A DNA stretch of 27,841 nt, taken from JACPNK01 sp964479745 (GTDB lineage: Bacteria > Patescibacteriota > Minisyncoccia > 2-02-FULL-40-12 > IGHO2-12-FULL-4). The stretch spans positions 1 through 27,841 of the forward strand of contig CAYZNJ010000005.1 of the NCBI GenBank assembly GCA_964479745.1, given 5' to 3'. The translations under genes and the position numbers were made by a program. Shown here one piece after another: positions 22,228-27,841 of this stretch. Positions within the stretch are counted from its first letter, which is position 1, and every line of letters begins with the position of its first letter. A model generated the notes under the pieces. That model was not told the origin of the DNA. It saw only the letters and a program-made list of their open reading frames with translations, and did no database searches.

Positions 22228-22533
22228 ATGTTTGAAAAATTTGGTATACCTTCTGCCAAAAAAGAACAGAAAGAAAAAGAAGAGCAGTTGCCCGGTTTTC
22301 TTTACAAAGAAAACGGCAAGCTGATAACCGCCATGGAGGGGGATACAGATGTCAGAGAAGAATATGAAAACTTTTTAAAAGCCATGGGCAAGAGCGCCGA
22401 AAGCCTGCCACCGTTTCTTCATAGAACCGGCAGTTCCATCACCATAGGCTTAGAGAGCGGTGTCGACGTTACCAATAGCTGGCGCAACTGGGTCAAAACC
22501 CTCAAACCAGCGAAAACAGAGGAGGGGAAGTAG
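22228..22533 (+). CDS. Small hypothetical protein with an internal repeat
   Basis: The protein has 101 residues, mostly charged, without signal or membrane helix. Two similar segments of about 40 residues can be aligned: LPGFLYKENGKLITAMEGDTDVREEYENFLKAMG (22-55) and LPPFLHRTGSSITIGLESGVDVTNSWRNWVKTL (60-92). Each has LPxFL near its start and a G-x-DV motif, so it looks like a tandem duplication of a small unit. No family is recognised. It follows the 21980 gene by 11 bases and is closed by a terminator. Confidence 0.65.
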   Translation: MFEKFGIPSAKKEQKEKEEQLPGFLYKENGKLITAMEGDTDVREEYENFLKAMGKSAESLPPFLHRTGSSITIGLESGVDVTNSWRNWVKTLKPAKTEEGK

Positions 22534-22552
22534 AGACTCGGCAGAACACACA

Positions 22553-22584
22553 AACTAAAACGCCATGGACATGGCGTTTTAGTT
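22553..22584 (+). terminator. Terminator-like hairpin after the 22228 gene
   Basis: AACTAAAACGCCATG (22553-22567) and its exact complement (22570-22584) form a 15-bp stem with TTTT inside the 3' arm. It probably acts in both directions. Confidence 0.7.
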
Positions 22585-22597
22585 CAGCTCAATTTAT

Positions 22598-22606
22598 TGG
22601 TAAAAT
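22598..22606 (+). promoter_or_regulatory. Extended -10 promoter of the ABC exporter gene
   Basis: TGG-TAAAAT (22598-22606) lies just after the terminator. The leader would be about 15 bases before ATG 22628. No convincing -35 is seen. Confidence 0.45.
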
Positions 22607-22627
22607 AAGTTTATCAAGATTTAAAAA

Positions 22628-24433
22628 ATGGCAACTAAAAAACCAAAACCGCAAAAATTAATCAGGAATGTCCGAAGAGCTTTCGGTTTAGCTTGGCAAA
22701 CCGATAAAAAGTTAGTCGTCTGGTTTGTCGCCCTGACGGCAGTCGGAGCCTTATTGCCGATCGGCATCAGTTACTCATTCCAGCTCTTGATAGACGAACT
22801 TGTCGGCATACAGAGAATGGGAGGCGTTATTACAGTCGCCCTGCTTTCTTTCTTCGCTTTTAGATATATTTTAGAGTTAGTTGACGATCTGCAAAGTTCC
22901 ATCCAGTACCAATACCTGGACCGTATCCTGACTTACAAAATGGAAAAATATCTGACTTACAGCATCACCGAAAAAATATCCGGCTTGGACATAGCTCATT
23001 TTGAAAGTCCGGAAACCCAGAACTTAATACAAAAAGCTAACGAAGGTTACTATTGGCGCATTCCTAACTTTACCCGCTCCCTGCTTTACGCTCTGTATTC
23101 CATAGTCGCCTTAATCGGCTCTTTTTTGGTTTTGTTACCTTTCGGCTTTTGGATTCCGCTGGCAATGTTCGCCTCCACAATCCCTCGCCTTTTTTTAAGG
23201 AACAAATACAGTAAAGTGCAATGGTCCCTCTTCAGCGCAAACACGCCGGAATCCAAAGACCTTTGGTATCTGAAGGGCCTGCTCTCTGACCACCAAGACA
23301 TAAAAGAACTAAAAGTCTTCCAAGCCACCGAGGAACTGCTCAAAAGACTTAAAAAACTTCAGAACTTTATCTTTGAAACGACTAAAAAAACTTTGAACAG
23401 TTACTTTAAAAGCTACTATTGGCCTTTAATTTTAGAGCTGTCGGTTCTCGCCCTGCTGGCTTACATTAAACTGCCTTTAGCGGCGGCGGGCGCCGTCACG
23501 ATAGGTTCTTTCACTTTTTACATCCAAAACTTAAGCAGAATTTCCGGCAACAGCCGTGATTTGATCAGATATCTGGCTGACTTATACGAAAATAATCTTT
23601 ATGTAGATTTCTACTTTGACGTTTTAGACTTGCCCAAGTTGATCAAAGAAAAAGAACCGGGACACACCTTTGAAGAAATCAAGCCGCCGAGAATTGAATT
23701 TCAGAATGTTAGCTTCAGTTACCCCGACGGTCCGGAAGTTTTAAAAAATATTTCTTTCAAACTGGAACCGGGGGAGCACTTGGCGATAGTCGGGCCCAAC
23801 GGCGCCGGCAAAACCACATTGATCAAACTTCTCCTTAGATTTTACGACCCCACCAAAGGAAGCATCGTGGTTGACGATTATGACTTAAAAGAAATTAAAA
23901 CTGAAAACTGGTATAAGTTCATCAGCACGTTATTCCAGGATTTTGTGAAATTCAACCTGACCATAAGAGACAATATTATCCTTGGCAAACCCAAAGTTGT
24001 AGATGAAGCTAAAATCAGAGAAGCGGCCAGAAAAGCCGGAGCTGAAGAATTTATCAACAATCTTCCTAAAAAATACAACCAGCGGCTAGGCAGAAGATTT
24101 GAGGACTCGGCAGAACTTTCCATCGGCCAGTGGCAGAAACTGGCTTTGGCTAGAGCGTTCTATGAAGAGTCGCCGATTTTAATTTTGGACGAACCAACTT
24201 CCTCAATAGACGCTGAGGCTGAGGCTAAAATATTTGACAACCTAGACAAGCTTTACAACGACAAAACTCTGATCATAGTTTCCCACAGATTTTCTACCGT
24301 CAGAAACGCCGACAAAATCATTGTTCTAAAAAATGGCAAAATAGCCGAAGAAGGCAACCATGAATTTCTCGTATCTCAAAAAGGCATCTACGCTACTATG
24401 TTTCAAAAACAGGCAAAAGGATATGTTGAATGA
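22628..24433 (+). CDS. ABC exporter (fused permease and ATPase)
   Basis: The 601-residue half-transporter would work as a homodimer. Membrane helices cover about 25-310. The ATPase (about 350-595) has Walker A GPNGAGKTT (389-397), a Q-loop near STLFQDFVKFNLT, the signature LSIGQWQ (about 497-503), Walker B LILDEP (D521, catalytic E522), a D-loop SSID and an H-loop SHRFSTV. The signature reads LSIGQ in place of LSGGQ. The overall form is that of lipid, peptide or multidrug exporters; the substrate cannot be told. It is a lone gene without a partner, between a terminator and tRNA-His. Confidence 0.95.
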   Translation: MATKKPKPQKLIRNVRRAFGLAWQTDKKLVVWFVALTAVGALLPIGISYSFQLLIDELVGIQRMGGVITVALLSFFAFRYILELVDDLQSSIQYQYLDRILTYKMEKYLTYSITEKISGLDIAHFESPETQNLIQKANEGYYWRIPNFTRSLLYALYSIVALIGSFLVLLPFGFWIPLAMFASTIPRLFLRNKYSKVQWSLFSANTPESKDLWYLKGLLSDHQDIKELKVFQATEELLKRLKKLQNFIFETTKKTLNSYFKSYYWPLILELSVLALLAYIKLPLAAAGAVTIGSFTFYIQNLSRISGNSRDLIRYLADLYENNLYVDFYFDVLDLPKLIKEKEPGHTFEEIKPPRIEFQNVSFSYPDGPEVLKNISFKLEPGEHLAIVGPNGAGKTTLIKLLLRFYDPTKGSIVVDDYDLKEIKTENWYKFISTLFQDFVKFNLTIRDNIILGKPKVVDEAKIREAARKAGAEEFINNLPKKYNQRLGRRFEDSAELSIGQWQKLALARAFYEESPILILDEPTSSIDAEAEAKIFDNLDKLYNDKTLIIVSHRFSTVRNADKIIVLKNGKIAEEGNHEFLVSQKGIYATMFQKQAKGYVE

Positions 24434-24489
24434 ATTACTTGCTCTTAAGCAAGGTTGGGGGTATTATTTGAAAGATAAACCTCAATTAT

Positions 24490-24563
24490 GGTGCCTATAG
24501 CTTAGCGGTTAAAGCGCCGCTCTGTGGCAGCGGAGATCGTGAGTTCAAATCTCACTAGGCACC
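24490..24563 (+). tRNA. tRNA-His (anticodon GTG)
   Basis: Acceptor GTGCCTA/TAGGCAC, with the His-specific extra G-1 (24490) opposite C73 (24563), anticodon stem CCGCT/AGCGG with loop CTGTGGC, and T arm GTGAG-TTCAAAT-CTCAC. CCA is not encoded. It lies between the ABC exporter and the PAP2 gene on the same strand. Confidence 0.95.
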
Positions 24564-24581
24564 CTTTAAAATTTAAAATTT

Positions 24582-25124
24582 ATGGATTTAAAACTTTTCT
24601 ATTTTTTGAATAGCTGGGCTGGACATTCGGCTGGTTTGGATTTTGCGTTTATTTTTTTAGCTAGATATTTGGGTTATTTGACGGTTTTGGCTTTTATAAC
24701 TTATGTCTTTTTTGACCACCAACTGACGGCCAAACAAAAATTAAGCTGGTTTATCTTGGCCTTAATTTCGGTTGGCATCGCCCGCGGAATCCTGACGGAA
24801 ATAATCAGATACTTTGACCACAGTCTTAGGCCTTTTATGCTTGACGGCAAAGTCAAACATCTGATTCCGGAGGATTCCTTCTCTTTCCCTTCGGGCCACA
24901 CAATATCTATTTTTGCCATTGCAACAATAGCTTATTTTTACAAAAAAAAACTCGGCTGGTGGCTGGGAATCGGGGGGCTGATTGTCGGCACAGCCAGAGT
25001 TATTGTCGGCGTTCACTGGCCGTCTGACATCGCCGGAGGCATAATCTTGGGCATTTTCGTTTCCGTGGTTTTTTACAAACTGCTTCCGAAAAAAATGAGG
25101 TCATCTTTACACTCCGAACTTTAA
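24582..25124 (+). CDS. PAP2-family membrane phosphatase (undecaprenyl-diphosphatase or lipid phosphatase type)
   Basis: The 180-residue protein has five or six membrane helices. The three PAP2 motifs are present: RYFDHSLRP (76-84, with Arg in place of the first Lys of K-x6-RP), PSGHT (103-107, H106) and ARVIVGVHWPSD (138-149, with R139, nucleophile H145 and D149). The bacterial relatives best known are BcrC/YbjG-type undecaprenyl-diphosphatases, which recycle the lipid carrier for wall synthesis, and phosphatidylglycerophosphatase B. Either fits. It begins 18 bases after tRNA-His and may be read from the tRNA promoter. Confidence 0.9.
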   Translation: MDLKLFYFLNSWAGHSAGLDFAFIFLARYLGYLTVLAFITYVFFDHQLTAKQKLSWFILALISVGIARGILTEIIRYFDHSLRPFMLDGKVKHLIPEDSFSFPSGHTISIFAIATIAYFYKKKLGWWLGIGGLIVGTARVIVGVHWPSDIAGGIILGIFVSVVFYKLLPKKMRSSLHSEL

Positions 25125-25134
25125 GTTCTACACT
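25106..25134 (+). promoter_or_regulatory. Promoter of the PH/AlbA_2 fusion gene
   Basis: TTTACA (25106-25111), 17 bp, TACACT (25129-25134). ATG 25147 is 12 bases after the -10, so the leader is about six bases. Confidence 0.5.
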
Positions 25135-25146
25135 TAGCCATCGCCT

Positions 25147-26145
25147 ATGGCAGAGCGTGTCATCAAAAAAAGTCCGGTAAGCATAGTCAAGAATTTTATT
25201 ATTCTCCAGGCTTCCGCCATATTGGCCTATTTTCTCGCCAGCCATTTGGGTTACTACGCCAAATTTTACCGCTCGTTTTCTGTGTCTAATTTAATCTCTT
25301 TTCAAATCGCCCAAGCGATTTTTGTTTTTGGCGCCGAGACGCTGATCATCTTCTACATTTTTTTTCGCTGGTACAAAGAGTACTGGCAAATTCAGCCCCG
25401 CCAGATTGTTTACGGAAAAGGGGTTTTGTTCCGTAAAAAAACGATCATTCCCCTCGGCCATATTTCAGAAGTCTCTTACCGCCAAGGTCCTTTAGGGAAA
25501 TTAGTTAAATATGGGGCGATTGAGCTCTTTGACAGCCATGGCCAGAAAAAGTTTTCTTTCAAAGACCTGCCGGATCCTCAAGACACGGCTGATTTGATAA
25601 TGCAACTGAAACAAACAGCTGACTTTTCTTCAGTTTCTTCGGAAAAAAGTTCTGACTTAGAGCAGTTGATAAAAAAGGGGGAACACGAAAATCTTGAATT
25701 TAAAAGCACTTTCCGATGGGATTTGCGCGCTCAAAAGGTAAACCAGCAATTGGAAAAATCAGTGATGAAAACCGTGGCCGCATTTTTAAATTCTCAAGGT
25801 GGCCAGATCATTTTAGGAGTTGATGACAGAAAAAATCTGATAGGTATGGGGGCGGATTATTTGACTCTCAACAAACAAAATTCCGACGGCTTTGAAAATC
25901 ATTTCTCTAACATTTTTCAGAGCCTAATCGGCGCTGAATTCCGGGCGTTGGTTAAATTGCATTGGCAGAAATCCGGTGAAAAAGATCTCTGCGTCATAAG
26001 CGTAGCCCCGTCTTCAAAACCGGTTTTTTTGAAAACGGACAACAGCGAGGAATTTTATATCCGCACCGGCAACGGCACCACTTCTTTAAAACTTTCAGAA
26101 GCTTCAAACTATATAAACTCCCGTTTCAAAAACAGCCTTGTTTAA
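25147..26145 (+). CDS. Membrane bPH2-type domain fused to an AlbA_2 (Schlafen-like) domain
   Basis: The protein has 332 residues. Two membrane helices (about 12-35 and 50-73) are followed by a small beta-rich domain (about 78-155: YWQIQPRQIVYGKGVLFRK, IIPLGHISEVSYRQG, YGAIELF). This pattern fits bacterial PH (bPH2/YdbS-like) domains. The second half (about 168-325) is AlbA_2-like (Schlafen AAA_4): KKGEHENLEFKSTFRWD, AAFLNSQGGQIILGVDD, FYIRTGNGTTSL. AlbA_2 domains bind nucleic acid and occur in regulators and Schlafen-type proteins. Here the domain would be held at the inner membrane face. Function is not known. The start is the first ATG, after a short leader. Confidence 0.75.
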   Translation: MAERVIKKSPVSIVKNFIILQASAILAYFLASHLGYYAKFYRSFSVSNLISFQIAQAIFVFGAETLIIFYIFFRWYKEYWQIQPRQIVYGKGVLFRKKTIIPLGHISEVSYRQGPLGKLVKYGAIELFDSHGQKKFSFKDLPDPQDTADLIMQLKQTADFSSVSSEKSSDLEQLIKKGEHENLEFKSTFRWDLRAQKVNQQLEKSVMKTVAAFLNSQGGQIILGVDDRKNLIGMGADYLTLNKQNSDGFENHFSNIFQSLIGAEFRALVKLHWQKSGEKDLCVISVAPSSKPVFLKTDNSEEFYIRTGNGTTSLKLSEASNYINSRFKNSLV

Positions 26146-26160
26146 TTTTTTTATCAAAAT

Positions 26161-26189
26161 TTGCTTTATTTTAGCTTTAGGTGTATAAT
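26161..26189 (+). promoter_or_regulatory. Strong promoter of the RRM protein gene
   Basis: TTGCTT (26161-26166), 17 bp, perfect TATAAT (26184-26189), the same pair of boxes as at gap. It gives a leader of about 145 bases containing the repeat at 26216-26293. ATG 26340 has no nearby Shine-Dalgarno sequence. Confidence 0.8.
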
Positions 26190-26215
26190 CAAGTTGTAGG
26201 TGTATTCTCTCGTAC

Positions 26216-26293
26216 TTAGCTTCTAGGTTTCAGGTTCTAGGTTCTAGATTTTAATTTAACTAGTAACTAGCAACTAAAAACTAATAACTAGTT
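26216..26293 (+). repeat. CTAG-rich imperfect palindromic repeat in the RRM gene leader
   Basis: Left units of TTCTAGGTT type and right units of ACTAGTAACTAGC and AACTAGTT type form an imperfect inverted repeat. It is related in style to the repeat before HU at 15609-15673. Confidence 0.65.
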
Positions 26294-26339
26294 AAGGGGA
26301 TAGGTCTTCCTACATTTTAACAGTTAATATCAATTGTAC

Positions 26340-26672
26340 ATGGCAACAAAATTATACGTAGGAAATCTTTCCTATACCACCAACCAGGACCAGCTGAAAG
26401 AACTTTTTTCTCAAGCTGGCGAGGTTGTTTCCGCAACTGTCATCATAGACAAGATGACTGGAAGAGCCAGAGGTTTTGGCTTTGTGGAAATGGCTGACGA
26501 CGCCGGAGCTCAAAAAGCCGTTGAAACTTTCAACGGTTACGAGATGGACGGCAGAAAACTGGTTGTCAACGAAGCCAGACCGATGACTGAAAAGCCAAGA
26601 GGCGGCGGCGGTTTCCGCGGCGGCTTTGGAGGCGGCAGCAGAGGCGGTTTCGGCGGCGGCAACAGGTACTAA
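26340..26672 (+). CDS. RNA-binding protein with one RRM and a Gly/Arg-rich tail
   Basis: The 110-residue protein has a single RNA recognition motif (about 3-78) with RNP2 KLYVGNLSY and RNP1 RGFGFVEM. A tail (about 85-110) follows, made of repeated GG, RGG and GGF units. It resembles the cyanobacterial Rbp proteins, which are small, often cold-regulated RNA-binding proteins. I infer an RNA chaperone role. ATG 26340 is preferred to TTG 26334, which adds two residues. A strong promoter, long leader and strong terminator suggest high, regulated expression as a single gene. Confidence 0.94.
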   Translation: MATKLYVGNLSYTTNQDQLKELFSQAGEVVSATVIIDKMTGRARGFGFVEMADDAGAQKAVETFNGYEMDGRKLVVNEARPMTEKPRGGGGFRGGFGGGSRGGFGGGNRY

Positions 26673-26685
26673 GATCTCCATTTTC

Positions 26686-26716
26686 AAAAACCCCTGAGTT
26701 TATCGAAGGGGTTTTT
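26686..26716 (+). terminator. Intrinsic terminator of the RRM gene
   Basis: AAAAACCCCT (26686-26695) pairs with AGGGGTTTTT (26707-26716) around an 11-base loop. The A tract on the other side allows action on both strands. Confidence 0.88.
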
Positions 26717-26731
26717 GATTAGCTTAAAATA

Positions 26732-26740
26732 TGTTATATT
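26732..26740 (+). promoter_or_regulatory. Extended -10 promoter giving a leaderless mRNA for the 52-residue protein
   Basis: TGT-TATATT (26732-26740) is followed by exactly six bases and ATG 26747. Confidence 0.6.
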
Positions 26741-26746
26741 TTACTC

Positions 26747-26905
26747 ATGGGAATAATTGAAACTTTAGTTATTGTATTTCTCGTTCTCTTTTTGGTCGGT
26801 TTGATTTTACATCTGCTTATTTGGCTTACATGGCTCTTTTTGATTTTGGCAATAATTTTGTTTGTGTTTAAGCTGGTCAAAAAACTAACCAGAAAAATTT
26901 TTTAA
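26747..26905 (+). CDS. 52-residue membrane peptide (lmo0937-like)
   Basis: Translation gives a nearly all-hydrophobic peptide with two membrane helices (about 3-21 and 23-42), joined at HLLIWLTW, and a basic tail KLVKKLTRKIF. Its size and layout resemble the lmo0937-type small membrane proteins, whose function is unknown. Support comes from the extended -10 six bases before the ATG, the terminator just upstream, and a stop followed by non-coding sequence. It is a small gene easily missed. Confidence 0.6.
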   Translation: MGIIETLVIVFLVLFLVGLILHLLIWLTWLFLILAIILFVFKLVKKLTRKIF

Positions 26906-26964
26906 AGGTAAAGATAAGGCATAGTGAACATTGCTTTTGGAGGCCCTGCGGGCTGTGTCCCAAA

Positions 26965-27001
26965 GAGGACTGTCCTTAAATCTTTAAAAAGGACAGTCCT
27001 C
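26965..27001 (+). repeat. Palindromic element upstream of alaS
   Basis: GAGGACTGTCCTT (26965-26977) and its exact complement (26989-27001) surround an 11-bp spacer AAATCTTTAAA. Arm layout and spacer length match the two elements in mnmA. GTCCC/GGGAC (about 26957-26961 with 27012-27016) can extend the stem. The remaining 26906-27072 stretch shows only a small GCCC/GGGC hairpin near 26943. Confidence 0.8.
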
Positions 27002-27072
27002 GGAACAGTCAGGGACCATAGACAATGTCGGACTCGTCAATTTTTAAGAAAGGCAATATCGGCATCGGGACG

Positions 27073-27841
27073 ATGACCCATCAAGAAATAAGAAAAAAGT
27101 TTTTAGAATTTTTTGAAAAAAGGGGACACAAAATAGTGCCCTCTTCTTCATTACTGCCCGACGACCCTTCGGTGCTTTTTACCACCGCCGGCATGCAGCA
27201 ATTTAAGCCCTACTACACCGGCCGAGCCGACGCCATGAAAGATTTCGGCTCGCTCAACACCGCCTCAATCCAAAAATCCATGCGAACTTCCGACATTGAC
27301 GAAGTAGGCGACGACAGCCATCTCACCTTTTTTGAAATGCTGGGAAATTTTTCATTTGGCGGATATTGGAAAAAAGAAGCCATAAAATACGCTTGCGAAT
27401 TTTTAACCACAGAATTAAAGCTAGAAATTGACTATGTTTCGGTGTTTAAAGGGGAAAAAGACATACCAGCCGACGAGGAATCAGAAAAAATCTGGAAATC
27501 TATTGCCCCGAAAATTAAAATAAAAAAAATGGAACGAGAAGATAACTTTTGGGGGCCGACGGGAAACGAAGGCCCTTGCGGACCGACAAGCGAAATTTTT
27601 GTAAATGGAGTAGAGGTCTGGAATTTGGTTTTCAACCAATATTACTGCGGCAAAGAGGAGAAACTGGAACTTCTTAAAACTTCCGGCATTGATACTGGCA
27701 TGGGCTTGGACCGTCTGTCCGCAGTCGTTCAAAACAAAAAAAACATTTTTGAAACAGATTTGCTTGAACCGATTTTGAAACTTGCGCCGCTTGAGCTTGA
27801 AGAAAAAGTTAAAAGAGTTATTGCCGACCACAGCCGAGCCA
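27073..27841 (+). CDS. alaS: Alanine-tRNA ligase (3' end outside window)
   Basis: The first 256 residues of AlaRS are present and the frame is open to the window end. The class II core is clear: EIRKKFLEFFEKRGHKIVPSSSLLP at the N terminus, the motif 1-2 region with VLFTTAGMQQFKPYYTG, FFEMLGNFSFGGYWK, DNFWGPTGNEGPCGPTSEIF, EVWNLVFNQYY, GIDTGMGLDRL (motif 3) and the start of the ADHSRA region. The editing and C-Ala domains would lie outside. ATG 27073 is chosen because AlaRS normally begins a few residues before EIRxKF. ATG 27025 is in frame and would add 16 residues. Confidence 0.95.
   Translation, partial: MTHQEIRKKFLEFFEKRGHKIVPSSSLLPDDPSVLFTTAGMQQFKPYYTGRADAMKDFGSLNTASIQKSMRTSDIDEVGDDSHLTFFEMLGNFSFGGYWKKEAIKYACEFLTTELKLEIDYVSVFKGEKDIPADEESEKIWKSIAPKIKIKKMEREDNFWGPTGNEGPCGPTSEIFVNGVEVWNLVFNQYYCGKEEKLELLKTSGIDTGMGLDRLSAVVQNKKNIFETDLLEPILKLAPLELEEKVKRVIADHSRA

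Noticed and set aside
26352..26687. 111-codon Ala-rich minus-strand frame opposite the RRM gene
   Set aside because: The Ala runs are the complement of the Gly/Arg tail codons; it is a shadow frame.

Overview
The window looks like chromosomal DNA of a Candidate Phyla Radiation (Patescibacteria) bacterium, most likely of Parcubacteria type. The reasons are small AT-rich intergenic gaps, many short membrane proteins without clear function, a DUF5671-like protein, a PTPS-related membrane protein, a CPR-style cupredoxin and secreted lytic transglycosylases. Housekeeping genes stand singly instead of in classical operons. TGA is used as a stop in mnmA, the 6098-6583 gene and others, so the recoded lineages (Gracilibacteria, SR1) are unlikely. 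No phage, transposase or CRISPR genes were seen. The lineage is inference from gene content; no 16S or ribosomal protein gene is present.

Layout. 1-3296: the 3' part of a divergent adenylosuccinate-synthetase-like enzyme and a large PTPS-related membrane protein. 3288-6583: an acyl-CoA dehydrogenase with its own near-consensus promoter and terminator, then two membrane protein genes. 6587-10282: a small anchored protein (minus), a cupredoxin and two secreted lytic transglycosylases. 10284-13815: a membrane protein, mnmA (carrying three in-frame repeat insertions) and convergent gpmI. 13884-17266: rny (RNase Y), an HU-type protein and a patatin-like lipase. 17265-18704 (minus): three small genes of unknown function, then tRNA-Gly. 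18831-20308: GAPDH and a small protein. 20311-21606 (minus): a membrane protein, tRNA-Pro and a glycerophosphodiesterase. 21684-22584: tRNA-Arg, an unusual chain of hairpins closed by a copy of the tRNA 3' end, and two small genes. 22598-27841: an ABC exporter, tRNA-His, a PAP2 phosphatase, a membrane PH/AlbA_2 fusion, an RRM protein, a 52-residue membrane peptide and the 5' part of alaS.

The identifiable genes cover lower glycolysis (gap, gpmI), RNA turnover and modification (rny, mnmA, RRM protein), nucleoid structure (HU), wall remodelling (two transglycosylases, PAP2 phosphatase) and lipid breakdown (patatin, GDPD, acyl-CoA dehydrogenase).

The most notable signals are not ordinary genes. 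They are: (1) the tRNA-Arg-linked chain of hairpins at 21744-21933; (2) 37-45 bp palindromes with 11-bp spacers, two of them inserted in frame in mnmA, plus a further CPR-like repeat in the same gene; (3) a recurring promoter layout in which an extended -10 box lies 5-9 bases before the start codon, suggesting leaderless mRNAs; (4) a 10-bp tandem duplication that doubles a start codon out of frame; (5) a PurA paralog with altered substrate-binding motifs. All calls come from reading the sequence alone, without database searches.
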